64,000 nt of DNA from Mediterraneibacter massiliensis (GCF_001487105.1 NZ_LN913001.1:955353-1019352); one strand, 5' to 3'; positions 16,260 to 25,446 are shown, numbered from the stretch's first letter. Notes: generated from the letters alone by a model not told the origin. Numbers and translations are program-made.

Positions 16260-16325
16260 TTGACATGAATAAAAAACAGGTATAAAATGTTGGAAGTCAA
16301 ACAGTTTGATTTCGTACAGTTTGAT
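16260..16325 (+). promoter_or_regulatory. Promoter and MarR operator of the ABC exporter operon
   Basis: TTGACA (16260-16265), 17-base spacer, TAAAAT (16283-16288). At the expected start point lies the perfect palindrome TCAAACAGTTTGA (16297-16309), and ACAGTTTGAT recurs at 16316-16325. The position suits autorepression by the adjacent MarR protein. Confidence 0.7.
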
Positions 16326-16370
16326 ATAAAACATAATAGCAGTATATAAGACCTGCATATAGGAGAAAAA

Positions 16371-16820
16371 ATGAAGAAGAAATATATGGGGATGGAGATA
16401 AGATCCCTGGACAATCTGATCAAACGATTTATTGACAACAGTATCAATAAGGAGCGTCTTGTCCAAGTGACAGGATCTAATGGATGGATCATAGGCTATT
16501 TGTGGGACAACAGGAACAAAGATACGTATCAGAAAGATCTGGAAGCCGAGTTTCATGTGACACGTTCTACTGCGTCAAAAGTTGTGAATCTGATGGTTGA
16601 AAAAGGACTGATCGTACGAAAGAGTGTGCAGACAGACGCACGTCTGAAGAAGCTGGTATTGACAGAAAAAGCAATGGAAATGGCAGAAGAGATGGAAAAG
16701 CGGCATGAGCAGATAGAAAAGCAGATCGTCAGAGGTTTTTCGGATGAGGAGCTGAAGCAGTTCTATTTGTATCTGGAAAGGCTGAAGAAAAATGTAGAAC
16801 AGGAGGAGCAGGCGTGGTAA
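16371..16820 (+). CDS. MarR-family regulator of the ABC exporter
   Basis: A 149-residue winged-helix MarR protein: dimerisation helices at both ends, with a recognition helix around FHVTRSTASKVVNLMVEKGLI (about 62-82) and a wing at KSVQTDARLKKLVLT. AGGAG precedes the ATG. It overlaps the first ABC gene by seven bases, so it is co-transcribed, and probably represses the operon through the palindrome at 16297 until an exported compound binds. Confidence 0.9.
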   Translation: MKKKYMGMEIRSLDNLIKRFIDNSINKERLVQVTGSNGWIIGYLWDNRNKDTYQKDLEAEFHVTRSTASKVVNLMVEKGLIVRKSVQTDARLKKLVLTEKAMEMAEEMEKRHEQIEKQIVRGFSDEELKQFYLYLERLKKNVEQEEQAW

Positions 16821-18571
16821 ACATTTTAGCAAAAAGTATACGAGAGTATAAAAAAGAGTCGATCCAGGCACCGGTCCTGGTTGCCCTGGAAGTCATTATG
16901 GAAGTGGTGATCCCACTGTTAATGGCAAATCTGATCGACTATGGAATTGAGAAAGGAAATATGGGATATATATGGAAGATGGGTCTGGCGCTTTTAGTGG
17001 CAGCTTTTTTATCCCTGTTTTTTGGAGTGGCAGCAGGAAAAGCAGCGGCATATGCATCTGCCGGATTTGCAAAAAATCTGCGGAAGGATATGTACTACAA
17101 TGTACAGAATTTTTCCTTTTCGAATATTGATAAGTTTTCTACTTCCAGTCTCGTTACACGCCTGACGACAGATGTGACAAATGTCCAGAATGCATACCAG
17201 ATGGTGATACGGATGGCGATCCGTTCTCCCTTTATGCTGATTTTTTCTTTATTTTGCGCGTTTAAGGTGGATGCGCAACTTTCCCTTATTTTTGTGGGAT
17301 GTATCCCGATCCTTGGAATTGGACTCTATGTGATCATGACACGTGTACATCCGATCTTTAAAAGGGTGTTTAAAACATACGACAGACTAAATAATGTGGT
17401 GCAGGAGAACTTAAGAGGCATACGAGTCGTCAAATCTTTTGTAAGAGAGGAACATGAACGGGAAAAGTTCGGAACAATCTCTATGGAGATATATAAGGAT
17501 TTTTCTAAGGCAGAGAAAATGCTCGCATTTAATACACCTCTTATGCAGTTTTGTGTATATGTATCGCTTCTGCTGCTATCCTGGTTTGGTGCGAAAGCAA
17601 TCGTGGCAAGCGGCGGCAACCCGGAAACAGGATTAAGTACAGGAGAACTGATGAGTCTGATCACATATACGATGCAGATTTTGATGAGCCTGATGATGCT
17701 TTCGATGGTCTTCGTCATGATTGTTATGTCGAAAGCATCGGCAGAGAGGATCGCCGAGGTGCTGACAGAAGAGAGTAATCTGAAAAATGGGGAGGATCCA
17801 GTGACGGAAGTACCGGACGGGTCAATCGAATTTACTCATGTTTCCTTTAGTTATTCCAATAAAGCACATAAAAAATGTCTAGATGATATACATTTAAAAA
17901 TTGCATCCGGGGAGATGATTGGGATCATTGGCGGTACAGGAACTTCCAAATCCACGCTTGTACAGTTGATCCCTCGTCTGTATGATGTGACAGAAGGGAC
18001 ATTAAAAGTGGGAGGAAATGATGTAAAATCGTATGATCTAGAAGTACTTAGGGATAATGTGGCTATGGTTTTGCAGAAAAACGAATTGTTCTCCGGCACG
18101 ATCAAAGAGAATCTTAGATGGGGAAATGAACATGCCACGGAGGAAGAACTGATACATGCGTGCAAACTTTCCCAGGCAGATGATTTTATTTCACGCTTTC
18201 CGGATGGATATGATACGTATATTGAACAGGGCGGCGCGAATGTTTCCGGAGGACAGAAGCAGAGGCTGTGTATAGCAAGAGCACTGTTGAAAAAGCCCAA
18301 AATATTGATCTTAGATGATTCGACCAGCGCAGTAGATACAAAAACCGATGCGATGATAAGAAAGGCATTTTTAGAAGAAATTCCGCACACGACAAAAATC
18401 ATGATTGCCCAGAGGATTTCGTCTGTGCAGGATGCGGATAGGATCATCGTGATGGATAACGGGAAGATCAGCGGTGTTGGCACGCATGAAGAATTGCTGC
18501 GGAGCAACGCGATTTACCGTGAAGTATATGAATCTCAGCAGAAGGGAGACAGCAAAGATGAAGGAAACTAA
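16814..18571 (+). CDS. ABC exporter subunit with degenerate ATPase site
   Basis: A 585-residue half-transporter: six membrane segments (residues 15-300) and an ATPase domain (about 335-575). The Walker A loop is GGTGTSKST, Walker B is followed by Asp (LILDDSTSAVD) instead of Glu, and the switch His is Gln (IAQRISS). Such changes mark the non-catalytic site of heterodimeric exporters like LmrCD or TM287/288. The start is GTG at 16814, seven bases after AGGAGGAG. It partners with the next gene. Confidence 0.92.
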   Translation: MVNILAKSIREYKKESIQAPVLVALEVIMEVVIPLLMANLIDYGIEKGNMGYIWKMGLALLVAAFLSLFFGVAAGKAAAYASAGFAKNLRKDMYYNVQNFSFSNIDKFSTSSLVTRLTTDVTNVQNAYQMVIRMAIRSPFMLIFSLFCAFKVDAQLSLIFVGCIPILGIGLYVIMTRVHPIFKRVFKTYDRLNNVVQENLRGIRVVKSFVREEHEREKFGTISMEIYKDFSKAEKMLAFNTPLMQFCVYVSLLLLSWFGAKAIVASGGNPETGLSTGELMSLITYTMQILMSLMMLSMVFVMIVMSKASAERIAEVLTEESNLKNGEDPVTEVPDGSIEFTHVSFSYSNKAHKKCLDDIHLKIASGEMIGIIGGTGTSKSTLVQLIPRLYDVTEGTLKVGGNDVKSYDLEVLRDNVAMVLQKNELFSGTIKENLRWGNEHATEEELIHACKLSQADDFISRFPDGYDTYIEQGGANVSGGQKQRLCIARALLKKPKILILDDSTSAVDTKTDAMIRKAFLEEIPHTTKIMIAQRISSVQDADRIIVMDNGKISGVGTHEELLRSNAIYREVYESQQKGDSKDEGN

Positions 18572-20453
18572 GAGGCAGCAGCTGGATTTAAAAACATTGA
18601 AACGCCTGATGTCTTACTTAAAAGAATATAAAAAACGTTTTATATTTGTACTGATCTGTATTGCTTTAAATGCGGGAGCGATGGTGGTAGCGTCTCTGTT
18701 TTTGCAGGTGTTGATAGATGAGTATATTATGCCGCTCTTATCTTCAGCTGATCCGGAATTTTCATCCCTTTTTCGTGTGATCGTATTTTTGGCGGGGATC
18801 TACCTGGTCGGCATATTAGCGTCCCTATTTTACAGCCGGACGATGGCGGTCATATCACAGGGAATCTTGAGAAAAATCAGGGACGAAATGTTTTCCCATA
18901 TGCAGACATTGCCGATCAAATATTTTGATACGCATCCGCATGGGGATGTGATGAGCCATTATACCAATGATACAGATACTTTACGCCAGATGATCTCGCA
19001 GAGTATACCCCAGCTATTTTCTTCTGTGATTACTATCGTGGCTGTATTTTTTGCAATGCTTTCGATTAGTTTCTGGCTGACTTTATTTGTCCTGGCGGCT
19101 ATTGTTGTGATCATGAAAGTGGTTTCCGGCATTGCAGGAAAGAGCGGGAAATATTTTATCCGTCAGCAGGAAGCGATTGGAGATGTGAATGGATATATCG
19201 AAGAGATGATCAATGGACAGAAGGTCGTAAAAGTATTTTGCTACGAAGAAAAGGCGAAAGAAAAATTTAATATTAAAAATGAAGAACTCTGCGAGCAGTC
19301 ATCCAAGGCATTTACGTATGCGAATATTCTGATGCCGGCAATGAATAATCTAGGATATGTGCTGTATGTTCTTGTTGCGATCGTCGGAGGAGCGATGGGC
19401 ATCGCAGGAATCACCAATGTCAGTCTGACTGGTTTTGGTGTGCTTACACTTGGAATGATTGCGTCTTTTTTACAGTTGTCACGCAGTTTTATCCAGCCTC
19501 TCGGACAGGTATCACAGCAGTTGAGCGCCATTGTTATGGCGCTGGCGGGGGCGAAGCGTATCTTTGCGCTGATCGACGAAGAGAGCGAACAGGATGAAGG
19601 ATATGTAACCCTGGTAAATGCGCAGTATAAAGACGGAGTTCTGACAGAAGCAGAGAAACGCACAGGCATATGGGCATGGAAACATCCACACGAGGACGGA
19701 ACAGTGACGTATACAGAATTAAAAGGCGAAGTACGGATGTTTGATGTGGATTTTGGCTATGAAGAAAATAAAATGGTACTGCATAATGTTACATTGTATG
19801 CCAAGCCAGGGCAGAAAGTGGCGTTTGTGGGAGCTACAGGAGCGGGAAAGACGACGATCACAAATCTGATCAATCGCTTTTATGATATTGCGGACGGAAA
19901 AATCCGCTATGATGGCATTAACATTAATAAGATCAAGAAAGCAGATCTAAGACGGTCGCTTGGCATTGTATTGCAGGACGTAAATTTATTCACAGGGACC
20001 GTTATGGAAAATCTGCGGTACGGGAAACTGGATGCGACAGACGAAGAATGTATTGCAGCGGCTAAGCTGGCGAATGCGGATGGATTTATTCAGATGCTGC
20101 CAGATGGATACGACACGATGCTGTCGGGAGATGGGAGCGGACTCTCCCAGGGGCAGCGGCAGCTCCTCTCCATCGCCCGTGCGGCAGTTGCGGATCCCCC
20201 GGTAATGATACTGGATGAGGCGACATCTTCTATTGATACACGCACAGAAGTAATCGTACAAAAAGGCATGGATTCACTGATGAAAGGGAGAACGGTCTTT
20301 GTGATCGCGCACAGACTGTCTACGATCCAGAATGCAGATGTGATCATGGTTCTGGAGTTGGGAAGGATCATTGAAAGGGGAAGCCATGAAGAACTGATGG
20401 CAAAAAAAGGAAAATACTATCAATTATATACGGGTGTTTTTGAATTGTCTTAA
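18558..20453 (+). CDS. ABC exporter subunit with canonical ATPase site
   Basis: A 631-residue half-transporter with six membrane segments (about 35-330) and an ATPase domain with Walker A GATGAGKTT, Walker B VMILDEATSSIDTRTE and switch AHRLSTI. Its signature LSQGQRQ is the variant form, fitting a consensus/degenerate heterodimer with the preceding subunit. An insert of about 45 residues precedes the ATPase domain. Start ATG 18558 follows GGGAG and overlaps the upstream gene by 14 bases. Likely exports drugs or toxic metabolites. Confidence 0.92.
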   Translation: MKETKRQQLDLKTLKRLMSYLKEYKKRFIFVLICIALNAGAMVVASLFLQVLIDEYIMPLLSSADPEFSSLFRVIVFLAGIYLVGILASLFYSRTMAVISQGILRKIRDEMFSHMQTLPIKYFDTHPHGDVMSHYTNDTDTLRQMISQSIPQLFSSVITIVAVFFAMLSISFWLTLFVLAAIVVIMKVVSGIAGKSGKYFIRQQEAIGDVNGYIEEMINGQKVVKVFCYEEKAKEKFNIKNEELCEQSSKAFTYANILMPAMNNLGYVLYVLVAIVGGAMGIAGITNVSLTGFGVLTLGMIASFLQLSRSFIQPLGQVSQQLSAIVMALAGAKRIFALIDEESEQDEGYVTLVNAQYKDGVLTEAEKRTGIWAWKHPHEDGTVTYTELKGEVRMFDVDFGYEENKMVLHNVTLYAKPGQKVAFVGATGAGKTTITNLINRFYDIADGKIRYDGININKIKKADLRRSLGIVLQDVNLFTGTVMENLRYGKLDATDEECIAAAKLANADGFIQMLPDGYDTMLSGDGSGLSQGQRQLLSIARAAVADPPVMILDEATSSIDTRTEVIVQKGMDSLMKGRTVFVIAHRLSTIQNADVIMVLELGRIIERGSHEELMAKKGKYYQLYTGVFELS

Positions 20454-20481
20454 TAAAAGAAAATGTCCGATAAGTCCTCTG

Positions 20482-20497
20482 GTACATGGAATAGAAA
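20482..20497 (+). repeat. Left copy of 16-base direct repeat bounding the island
   Basis: GTACATGGAATAGAAA, identical to 26134-26149. It lies just downstream of the ABC operon. The flank to its left (CCTCTG) plus the repeat begins a stem whose true partner sits beyond the right copy. Confidence 0.8.
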
Positions 20498-20652
20498 GGA
20501 AATTCCTCGGGAGGTTTTTGTATGTATTTTAGCTAAAGATAATGGATAGTTTATATAGGTCGATCTTGTTGAAGCCGATTTTCCTGTTCACAAGAAAATC
20601 ATTGAATGAGCAATATAAAGTTGTGTCAGCAGTGTTGTCATAAATTAAGTGA

Positions 20653-20840
20653 AAAATTGGTAAGAATATTTTTATTGAGGCACCATTTCATTGTGATTAT
20701 GGTTGGAACATTGAAGTAGGTGAGAATTTCTTTGCTAATTATAATTTGACCATTCTTGATGTAGGTAAAGTAACAAAAGATATTCCTGAACGGTGTATTG
20801 CGATTGGGAATCCGTACAAAGTGATACGCAAAATTACAGC
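20653..20840 (+). pseudogene. Remnant of a maltose/galactoside O-acetyltransferase
   Basis: Without a start codon, the frame reads KIGKNIFIEAPFHCDYGWN, then NLTILDVGKVT directly joined to KDIPERCIAIGNPYKVIRKI. In intact Maa/LacA-type acetyltransferases these two parts are separated by about 60-70 residues of hexapeptide repeats. The N-terminus is missing and an internal in-frame deletion has fused the two ends. The frame then runs into unrelated sequence to 21120. Confidence 0.75.
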
Positions 20841-21082
20841 CGTTAACATCCTAATGGCGATTGTCGAATTTCTATCCGTCATGTCCGCTTTAATGCTGAC
20901 TATAGGCTGGAGGCGAGAAATTTTTCTTAAATACTTGCCAGATTACCAGAACAGACGCAGAAGAAAAAATTTTTTGTATTACTTCCGACATTTGATACAA
21001 GAAGTTTGGGAGCAATACTCTTGTGAAAGCAAGCATAAAAACTTTGATGAGATACTTTTGCGTTATTCTAGGCAATCTGTCC
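20841..21082. other. Non-coding stretch before the MarR-MATE unit
   Basis: The acetyltransferase frame stays open to 21120 (VNILMAIVEFLSV onwards), but nothing in it resembles a known domain and it crosses the promoter of the next gene. No RNA feature or repeat was seen. Confidence 0.4.
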
Positions 21083-21132
21083 TTGACAATAGTACTAAAC
21101 AGTACTATTATATGGTATGAATTAGTACCATA
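21083..21132 (+). promoter_or_regulatory. Promoter with two palindromic operators for MarR-MATE
   Basis: TTGACA (21083-21088), 17-base spacer, TATTAT (21106-21111). The perfect inverted repeat AATAGTACT-AAAC-AGTACTATT (21088-21109) fills the space between the two boxes, and TATGGTA / TACCATA (21111-21132) follows the -10 box. Both suit a dimeric repressor, presumably the adjacent MarR protein. Confidence 0.78.
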
Positions 21133-21144
21133 GGAGGAAGGAGA

Positions 21145-21597
21145 ATGAAGGAAAAAGATTTTCACAAGATATTAGAGGAATACTATGCAGTGTTTATTAA
21201 AATTAATGGTATCTATTCTGCATTTGCAAAAGAAAAAGAACTTTCCTATCATGCACTATTTATTCTGTATGCAATTTATCATAGTGAGAATGGATGCACA
21301 CCAAAAGAAATTTGTGATAAATGGCTTATTCCAAAGCAGACAATTAATAGCGTTTTGAGAATATTTGACAAGCATGGCTTTGTGTGCTATGAAACCTGCT
21401 CTCAAGATAGGCGTAATAAAAAAGTTATGCTTTCTACCGAAGGACTGACTTATGCGAAACCATTACTGGATGCTCTTTATTCGATAGAAAAAGCAGCCTT
21501 AAAAAAAATGGGCGATGAAACAGTAAATAATTTGATTCATTGTAATCGTCTTTTTTGCGAAAAAATGGAAGAGGAACTAAAAGGAAATGACGACTAA
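21145..21597 (+). CDS. MarR-family regulator of the MATE pump
   Basis: A 150-residue MarR protein with the recognition region CDKWLIPKQTINSVLRIFDKHG (about 53-74) and a wing at ETCSQDRRNKKVMLSTEG. AGGAGGAAGGAG precedes the ATG. It overlaps the MATE gene by 11 bases and lies downstream of two palindromes, so autorepression with the pump is likely. Codon use is more AT-rich than the chromosomal genes either side. Confidence 0.88.
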   Translation: MKEKDFHKILEEYYAVFIKINGIYSAFAKEKELSYHALFILYAIYHSENGCTPKEICDKWLIPKQTINSVLRIFDKHGFVCYETCSQDRRNKKVMLSTEGLTYAKPLLDALYSIEKAALKKMGDETVNNLIHCNRLFCEKMEEELKGNDD

Positions 21598-22882
21598 AAA
21601 AGCATTTTGGAGCAATGTTCTGCCGTCAATGGCTGCTTTCGCATTTTCTGGATTATATACTATTGTTGATGGTTTTTTCATTGGGCAAAATATTGGGGAT
21701 CATGGTATTGCAGCAGTTAATATTGCTTATCCTATTACCGCTTTAATACAGGCAATTGGAACAGGAATCGGAATGGGCGGTGCAATCTGGGTGGCAATCA
21801 GTTTGGGTGAATCAGATAATAAAAAGAAAAATGTATATTTAGGAAATACTTTTGTACTTTTGGCTGCTTTTTCTTTTTTTGTGACAGTTTTTTTGATGAT
21901 TACATATCGTCCATTGCTAATATTTTTTGGAGCAAAAGGAATCATATTGGAATATGCTGTCGATTATTTAAGAGTTATTGTGTTGGGAACAATATTCCAG
22001 CTTTGCAGTGTCGGTTTTGTTCCAATTATTCGTAATTTTGGCGGAGCCTTTGTTGCAATGATTGCAATGATTGCAGGTTTTGTCAGCAATATTTTAGGCG
22101 ACTGGTTATTTACATCTGTATTCCAAATGGGAACTGCGGGAGCGGCATTAGCTACTGTTTTGGGACAAATGATTGCATTACTTCCTTGTCTGATTTTTAT
22201 TTTTAAAAAGAAAAACTTGATTCGATGTGCTGTTTTTCGTCCTGTGTATTCATCAGTTTATAAAATATCTGTTACTGCTTTGGCTCCCTTTGGTTCGATT
22301 ATCAGTCCTATGATTGTGATTGTGGTTATGAACAAAGCTGCATTAACTTATGGAGGCGAGTTGGAAGTAGCTTGCTACGCAGTGATTAGTTATGTAATCT
22401 CAATATCAAATCTACTCATGCAAGGAATTGGCGATGGTGTTCAGCCACTTTTAAGCAGAGCCTATGGATCAAATGAAAAGGTAACTCTTGCAAAACTGAA
22501 AAAGCAGGCATATGGATTAGCAATTTTAACCGGAGTGATATGTATATGTGGATTTTATGCAAGTATTTCGAGTGTCCCAGTTATGTTTGGAGCATCCTAT
22601 GAAGTTGCACAACTGTATAAGAAAGCACTTCCATTTTTTCTTATTGGATTGATATTTATTCCAGTAGTTAAAGTAACCATTTGTTATTTGTATGCGACAG
22701 ATAAAGTAAAGTTATCTTATCTATTGATTTATTTAGAACCAATCACAGTTGCGTTGTTTGCCGGAATCATATTACCTGCTTTTTGGGGGCTTCAGGGAGT
22801 GTGGATGGCAATTCCGGTGACACAATTTTTACTTTCTGTTATGAGTACTGGGTTTCTAATCCTTGAAAGGCTCAAACGATAA
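21587..22882 (+). CDS. MATE-family efflux transporter
   Basis: A 431-residue protein with 12 membrane segments in two similar halves. It has MATE/DinF-type sequences such as YTIVDGFFIGQNIGDHGIAA and QAIGTGIGMGGAIWVA, and ISNLLMQGIGDGVQPLLS in the second half. It is expected to export cationic drugs or metabolites by H+ or Na+ antiport. Translationally coupled to the upstream MarR gene. Confidence 0.92.
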   Translation: MTTKKAFWSNVLPSMAAFAFSGLYTIVDGFFIGQNIGDHGIAAVNIAYPITALIQAIGTGIGMGGAIWVAISLGESDNKKKNVYLGNTFVLLAAFSFFVTVFLMITYRPLLIFFGAKGIILEYAVDYLRVIVLGTIFQLCSVGFVPIIRNFGGAFVAMIAMIAGFVSNILGDWLFTSVFQMGTAGAALATVLGQMIALLPCLIFIFKKKNLIRCAVFRPVYSSVYKISVTALAPFGSIISPMIVIVVMNKAALTYGGELEVACYAVISYVISISNLLMQGIGDGVQPLLSRAYGSNEKVTLAKLKKQAYGLAILTGVICICGFYASISSVPVMFGASYEVAQLYKKALPFFLIGLIFIPVVKVTICYLYATDKVKLSYLLIYLEPITVALFAGIILPAFWGLQGVWMAIPVTQFLLSVMSTGFLILERLKR

Positions 22883-22937
22883 TGTAAATGCAGGGAATTT
22901 ACATTTGCTGATATAATTTGATTGATGGAGGAGAAGG

Positions 22938-23324
22938 ATGATAAAAATTGAGCATATTGCAATGTATGTTAATGATTTAGAGAATGCAAAAAATTTTTTT
23001 GAAAAATATTTTAATGCAAAGTCCAATCGTGAATACCATAACCCTAACACAAACTTTCGCTCCTGTTTTTTGACATTTGATGACGGTGCCAGATTAGAAA
23101 TTATGAATACCCCCAAAATGAATGATGCTGCTAAGACAATAAGTAGAACAGGATTTATTCATATAGCATTTAGTGTAGGCAGTATGAAGGCAGTTGATGA
23201 ATTGACGAACAGAATTAGAAATGATGGGTATGAAGTTATAAGCGGTCCAAGAACGACTGGTGATGGATATTACGAAAGTTGTATTGTTGCGATAGAAGAA
23301 AACCAAATAGAAATCACAGTATGA
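22938..23324 (+). CDS. VOC (glyoxalase-like) metalloprotein
   Basis: A 128-residue vicinal-oxygen-chelate fold protein in two half-domains: IEHIAMYVNDLENAKNFFEKYF with a first His ligand, LEIMNTP with a Glu, GFIHIAFSV with a second His and ENQIEITV with a final Glu. This layout is like lactoylglutathione lyase or antibiotic-resistance VOC proteins; the substrate is unknown. GGAGGAGAAGG precedes the ATG. It sits 55 bases after the MATE gene and may be co-transcribed. Confidence 0.85.
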   Translation: MIKIEHIAMYVNDLENAKNFFEKYFNAKSNREYHNPNTNFRSCFLTFDDGARLEIMNTPKMNDAAKTISRTGFIHIAFSVGSMKAVDELTNRIRNDGYEVISGPRTTGDGYYESCIVAIEENQIEITV

Positions 23325-23370
23325 TAAATTTCAATAAACAAATAGGAATCCGAGTAGGAGGATATATAAA

Positions 23371-23841
23371 ATGAATATTAGAAAAGCAGAGGAAAAAGAC
23401 ATTCCTAGAATTATTGAATTGTTAGGGCAGGTATTGCAGATCCATGCAGATATAAGACCCGATATTTTTATCCCCGGTACTACAAAATATACCGTGTGCG
23501 AATTGACAGAGTTTTTGAAAAATGAGGAAAAGCCGATATATGTTGCTGTGAATGAGGAAGATGTGTGCTTAGGATACGCATTCTGCCAGTTAAAAGAACA
23601 GCCGTTTTCAAACAATATGGTGCAGTTCAAGTCATTTTTTATAGATGATTTATGCGTTGATAAACGAGAGAGGGGACAGCATATTGGTGAAAGTCTGTTT
23701 GAATATATAAAACAGGAAGCAGAGAAATTGGGATGCTATGAAGTGACCTTGAATGTATGGACTGGAAATACTTCGGCAGAAAAATTTTATGAAAAGATGG
23801 GGATGAAAACAAAGGAAAGGCAGATGGAATACATCTTGTAA
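23371..23841 (+). CDS. GNAT-family N-acetyltransferase
   Basis: A 156-residue GNAT: MNIRKAEEKDIPRIIELL at the N-terminus, the acetyl-CoA-binding motif A FIDDLCVDKRERGQHIGESLFEYI (about 90-113), and the C-terminal TLNVWTGNTSAEKFYEKMGM. GTAGGAGG precedes the ATG. Its place after MarR-MATE-VOC suggests a small detoxification or resistance cassette, but the acceptor substrate is unknown. Confidence 0.88.
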   Translation: MNIRKAEEKDIPRIIELLGQVLQIHADIRPDIFIPGTTKYTVCELTEFLKNEEKPIYVAVNEEDVCLGYAFCQLKEQPFSNNMVQFKSFFIDDLCVDKRERGQHIGESLFEYIKQEAEKLGCYEVTLNVWTGNTSAEKFYEKMGMKTKERQMEYIL

Positions 23842-24489
23842 ATATACAAGTATAGTTTACATTTTATCATGCTGAACAACCATAAAAACTGAATATTCCG
23901 CCGTCCCGCAGCCTTTTGTAAAAAATTCGTTATAGGTTTCCCGAAAAAGTAGCGGCAGCAAATGAGGGAAATCTGGCGCCCTTTATAAAAAAAGCTGGTT
24001 GCGATTTTCTGAAAAGGGGCAGCAGGAAGTGAATGGTAGTCCGACAGATGGTCAAGACACGCATGATCGAGGGAGAATACGCCGAGTTTGCCCAGCGGCT
24101 TTTTGTCAAGCCGCCCGCTATTTCAGGGAGAATGACCTTTCTAAGCTTTTGAGCTATAAAGTCCTGCAAGCCCTTATCAAATAGAAGAACAGCGGCTACA
24201 ACGATTACCGGGCGAAACGGGAAGAATACCGCCGCTTACAGACGGTCAAGGACAATATCGACCAGATTTACGCCGGGAGTACAAGCTTGTGAAGAAGTAG
24301 GAACAGGAGCGATAAAACCGTCTTTAGATGTATCCGAACCCATACAGAACAAGGAGGCTGTCTCGTACCCTATCCGCAATACCAAAGGAGTTTTTAACGG
24401 GCTTACAGGGCAGAAAACAACGGGAGTTGAAGATGTTTCTTTTTGACATAGCAGATGGTATGTCATACATTATTGGGAGTGATTTATTT
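23842..24489. other. Decayed, GC-richer mobile-element remnant
   Basis: A 650-base stretch without an intact gene. From about 23900 to 24300 base composition shifts to GC-rich codons, unlike the AT-rich genes on both sides, and broken reading frames are seen (see 23999-24292). The right part leads into the surface-protein gene at 24490. This looks like leftover sequence of a conjugative or mobilisable element. Confidence 0.45.
23999..24292 (+). pseudogene. Broken frame resembling a mobilisation-protein C-terminus
   Basis: One frame reads LSKLLSYKVLQALIK, a TAG stop at 24182-24184, then KNSGYNDYRAKREEYRRLQ and TVKDNIDQIYAG before TGA. The second part resembles the coiled, charged C-terminal end of relaxases from Firmicutes integrative elements (YRxxREEYxxLxTVKxN). 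The N-terminus is missing. The identity rests on a short motif and is uncertain. Confidence 0.35.
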
Positions 24490-25431
24490 ATGAAAGAAAA
24501 ATTTAAAAATTTGTTAAAGCAGCATAAAAAAGAATTTGTAATAGGTACTTGTGTATTGGTTTTAGCAATTGCAGGTATTAGTATTTCTTTTTTATCGGGA
24601 AATGATACTGCAGATATAAAGCAGGAAGAGACGGTAAAGAAACAAAACTTATTTTCATCTGTAAAAGGAATTAAAGATCTGTATGTAGTGCAAAATTTAA
24701 AAAATGTAGATTGGCTGAAAGACGTTACATATGATAAAAACAAGTTAAAAGAAATAAAGGTGAATGATAAGAATGTGGATGTTACTAAAATTGGCGAGTA
24801 TAAATTAACTTATACGGCAATAAGTAAAGATAAAAAAGAAACAGAAGATAAAATTGTTAAGGTGACAGTTGTAAATACTCAAGAAGCGGAGAAATTAGCA
24901 AAGGCTGGAAAAGCGGTGTGGACATCTGATACAGCAGTAGCAAAATCTGACGATAAAGAAAAGAAGGATAGTAAAAAAGAAGCAGGAAAATCAGATGAAA
25001 AAGCTTCGGAGGATGTTGTTAATAATAGTGCATCCGTTTCTAATGATACAGGAACTAATTCGGTAGCTCAAACTCAGGGAGAGAATGTTAATAGTGATAA
25101 AGGTTCATCCTCAGGAAGTAATTCATCTACAGATACAAGTAATAATAATTCCGGTGGGGAGACAGGAGCTGGGGGACATTATGAACCTGTATGGATTGTA
25201 ACAAAAGAAGCATGGACAGAGGTAGTGGAAGAACCTATCTATGAAAAGCAATTAATGTGGTACTGTAATACTTGTGGTGAAAATATAACAAAAGATCCTG
25301 AAGGACATATTGATGCAACAATGCATGCAGGGTATAGAAATACTTGGGAAGATGTAGTAATAGGAACAAATAGATATGAAATATACCATGATGCGGAAGG
25401 TTACTGGGATAACCAATGGGTAGAGAATTAA
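24490..25431 (+). CDS. Membrane-anchored surface protein with Ig-like and zinc-finger-like parts
   Basis: A 313-residue protein with a short cytosolic start, one membrane helix (about 16-36, FVIGTCVLVLAIAGISISFL), an Ig-like/DUF5011-type module (about 60-135, ending GEYKLTYTAISKDKKETEDK), a low-complexity linker rich in S, N, D, K, G (about 150-230) and a C-terminal module with CNTC plus HIDATMH (CX2CX10HX5H). The start at 24490 follows GGGAGTGAT; in-frame upstream Mets lack good sites. It probably projects from the cell surface. The function is unknown. Confidence 0.65.
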   Translation: MKEKFKNLLKQHKKEFVIGTCVLVLAIAGISISFLSGNDTADIKQEETVKKQNLFSSVKGIKDLYVVQNLKNVDWLKDVTYDKNKLKEIKVNDKNVDVTKIGEYKLTYTAISKDKKETEDKIVKVTVVNTQEAEKLAKAGKAVWTSDTAVAKSDDKEKKDSKKEAGKSDEKASEDVVNNSASVSNDTGTNSVAQTQGENVNSDKGSSSGSNSSTDTSNNNSGGETGAGGHYEPVWIVTKEAWTEVVEEPIYEKQLMWYCNTCGENITKDPEGHIDATMHAGYRNTWEDVVIGTNRYEIYHDAEGYWDNQWVEN

Positions 25432-25446
25432 AAATAAAAGGAATGA

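Noticed and set aside
20746..21120. 124-codon frame as a gene
   Set aside because: Its first part is the tail of a deleted acetyltransferase, and the rest is unrelated sequence running through the next promoter; no start signal.
24328..24489. Longer N-terminus for the surface protein
   Set aside because: The extra 54 residues are Arg-rich, look like read-through of decayed mobile-element sequence, and would place the membrane anchor far inside.
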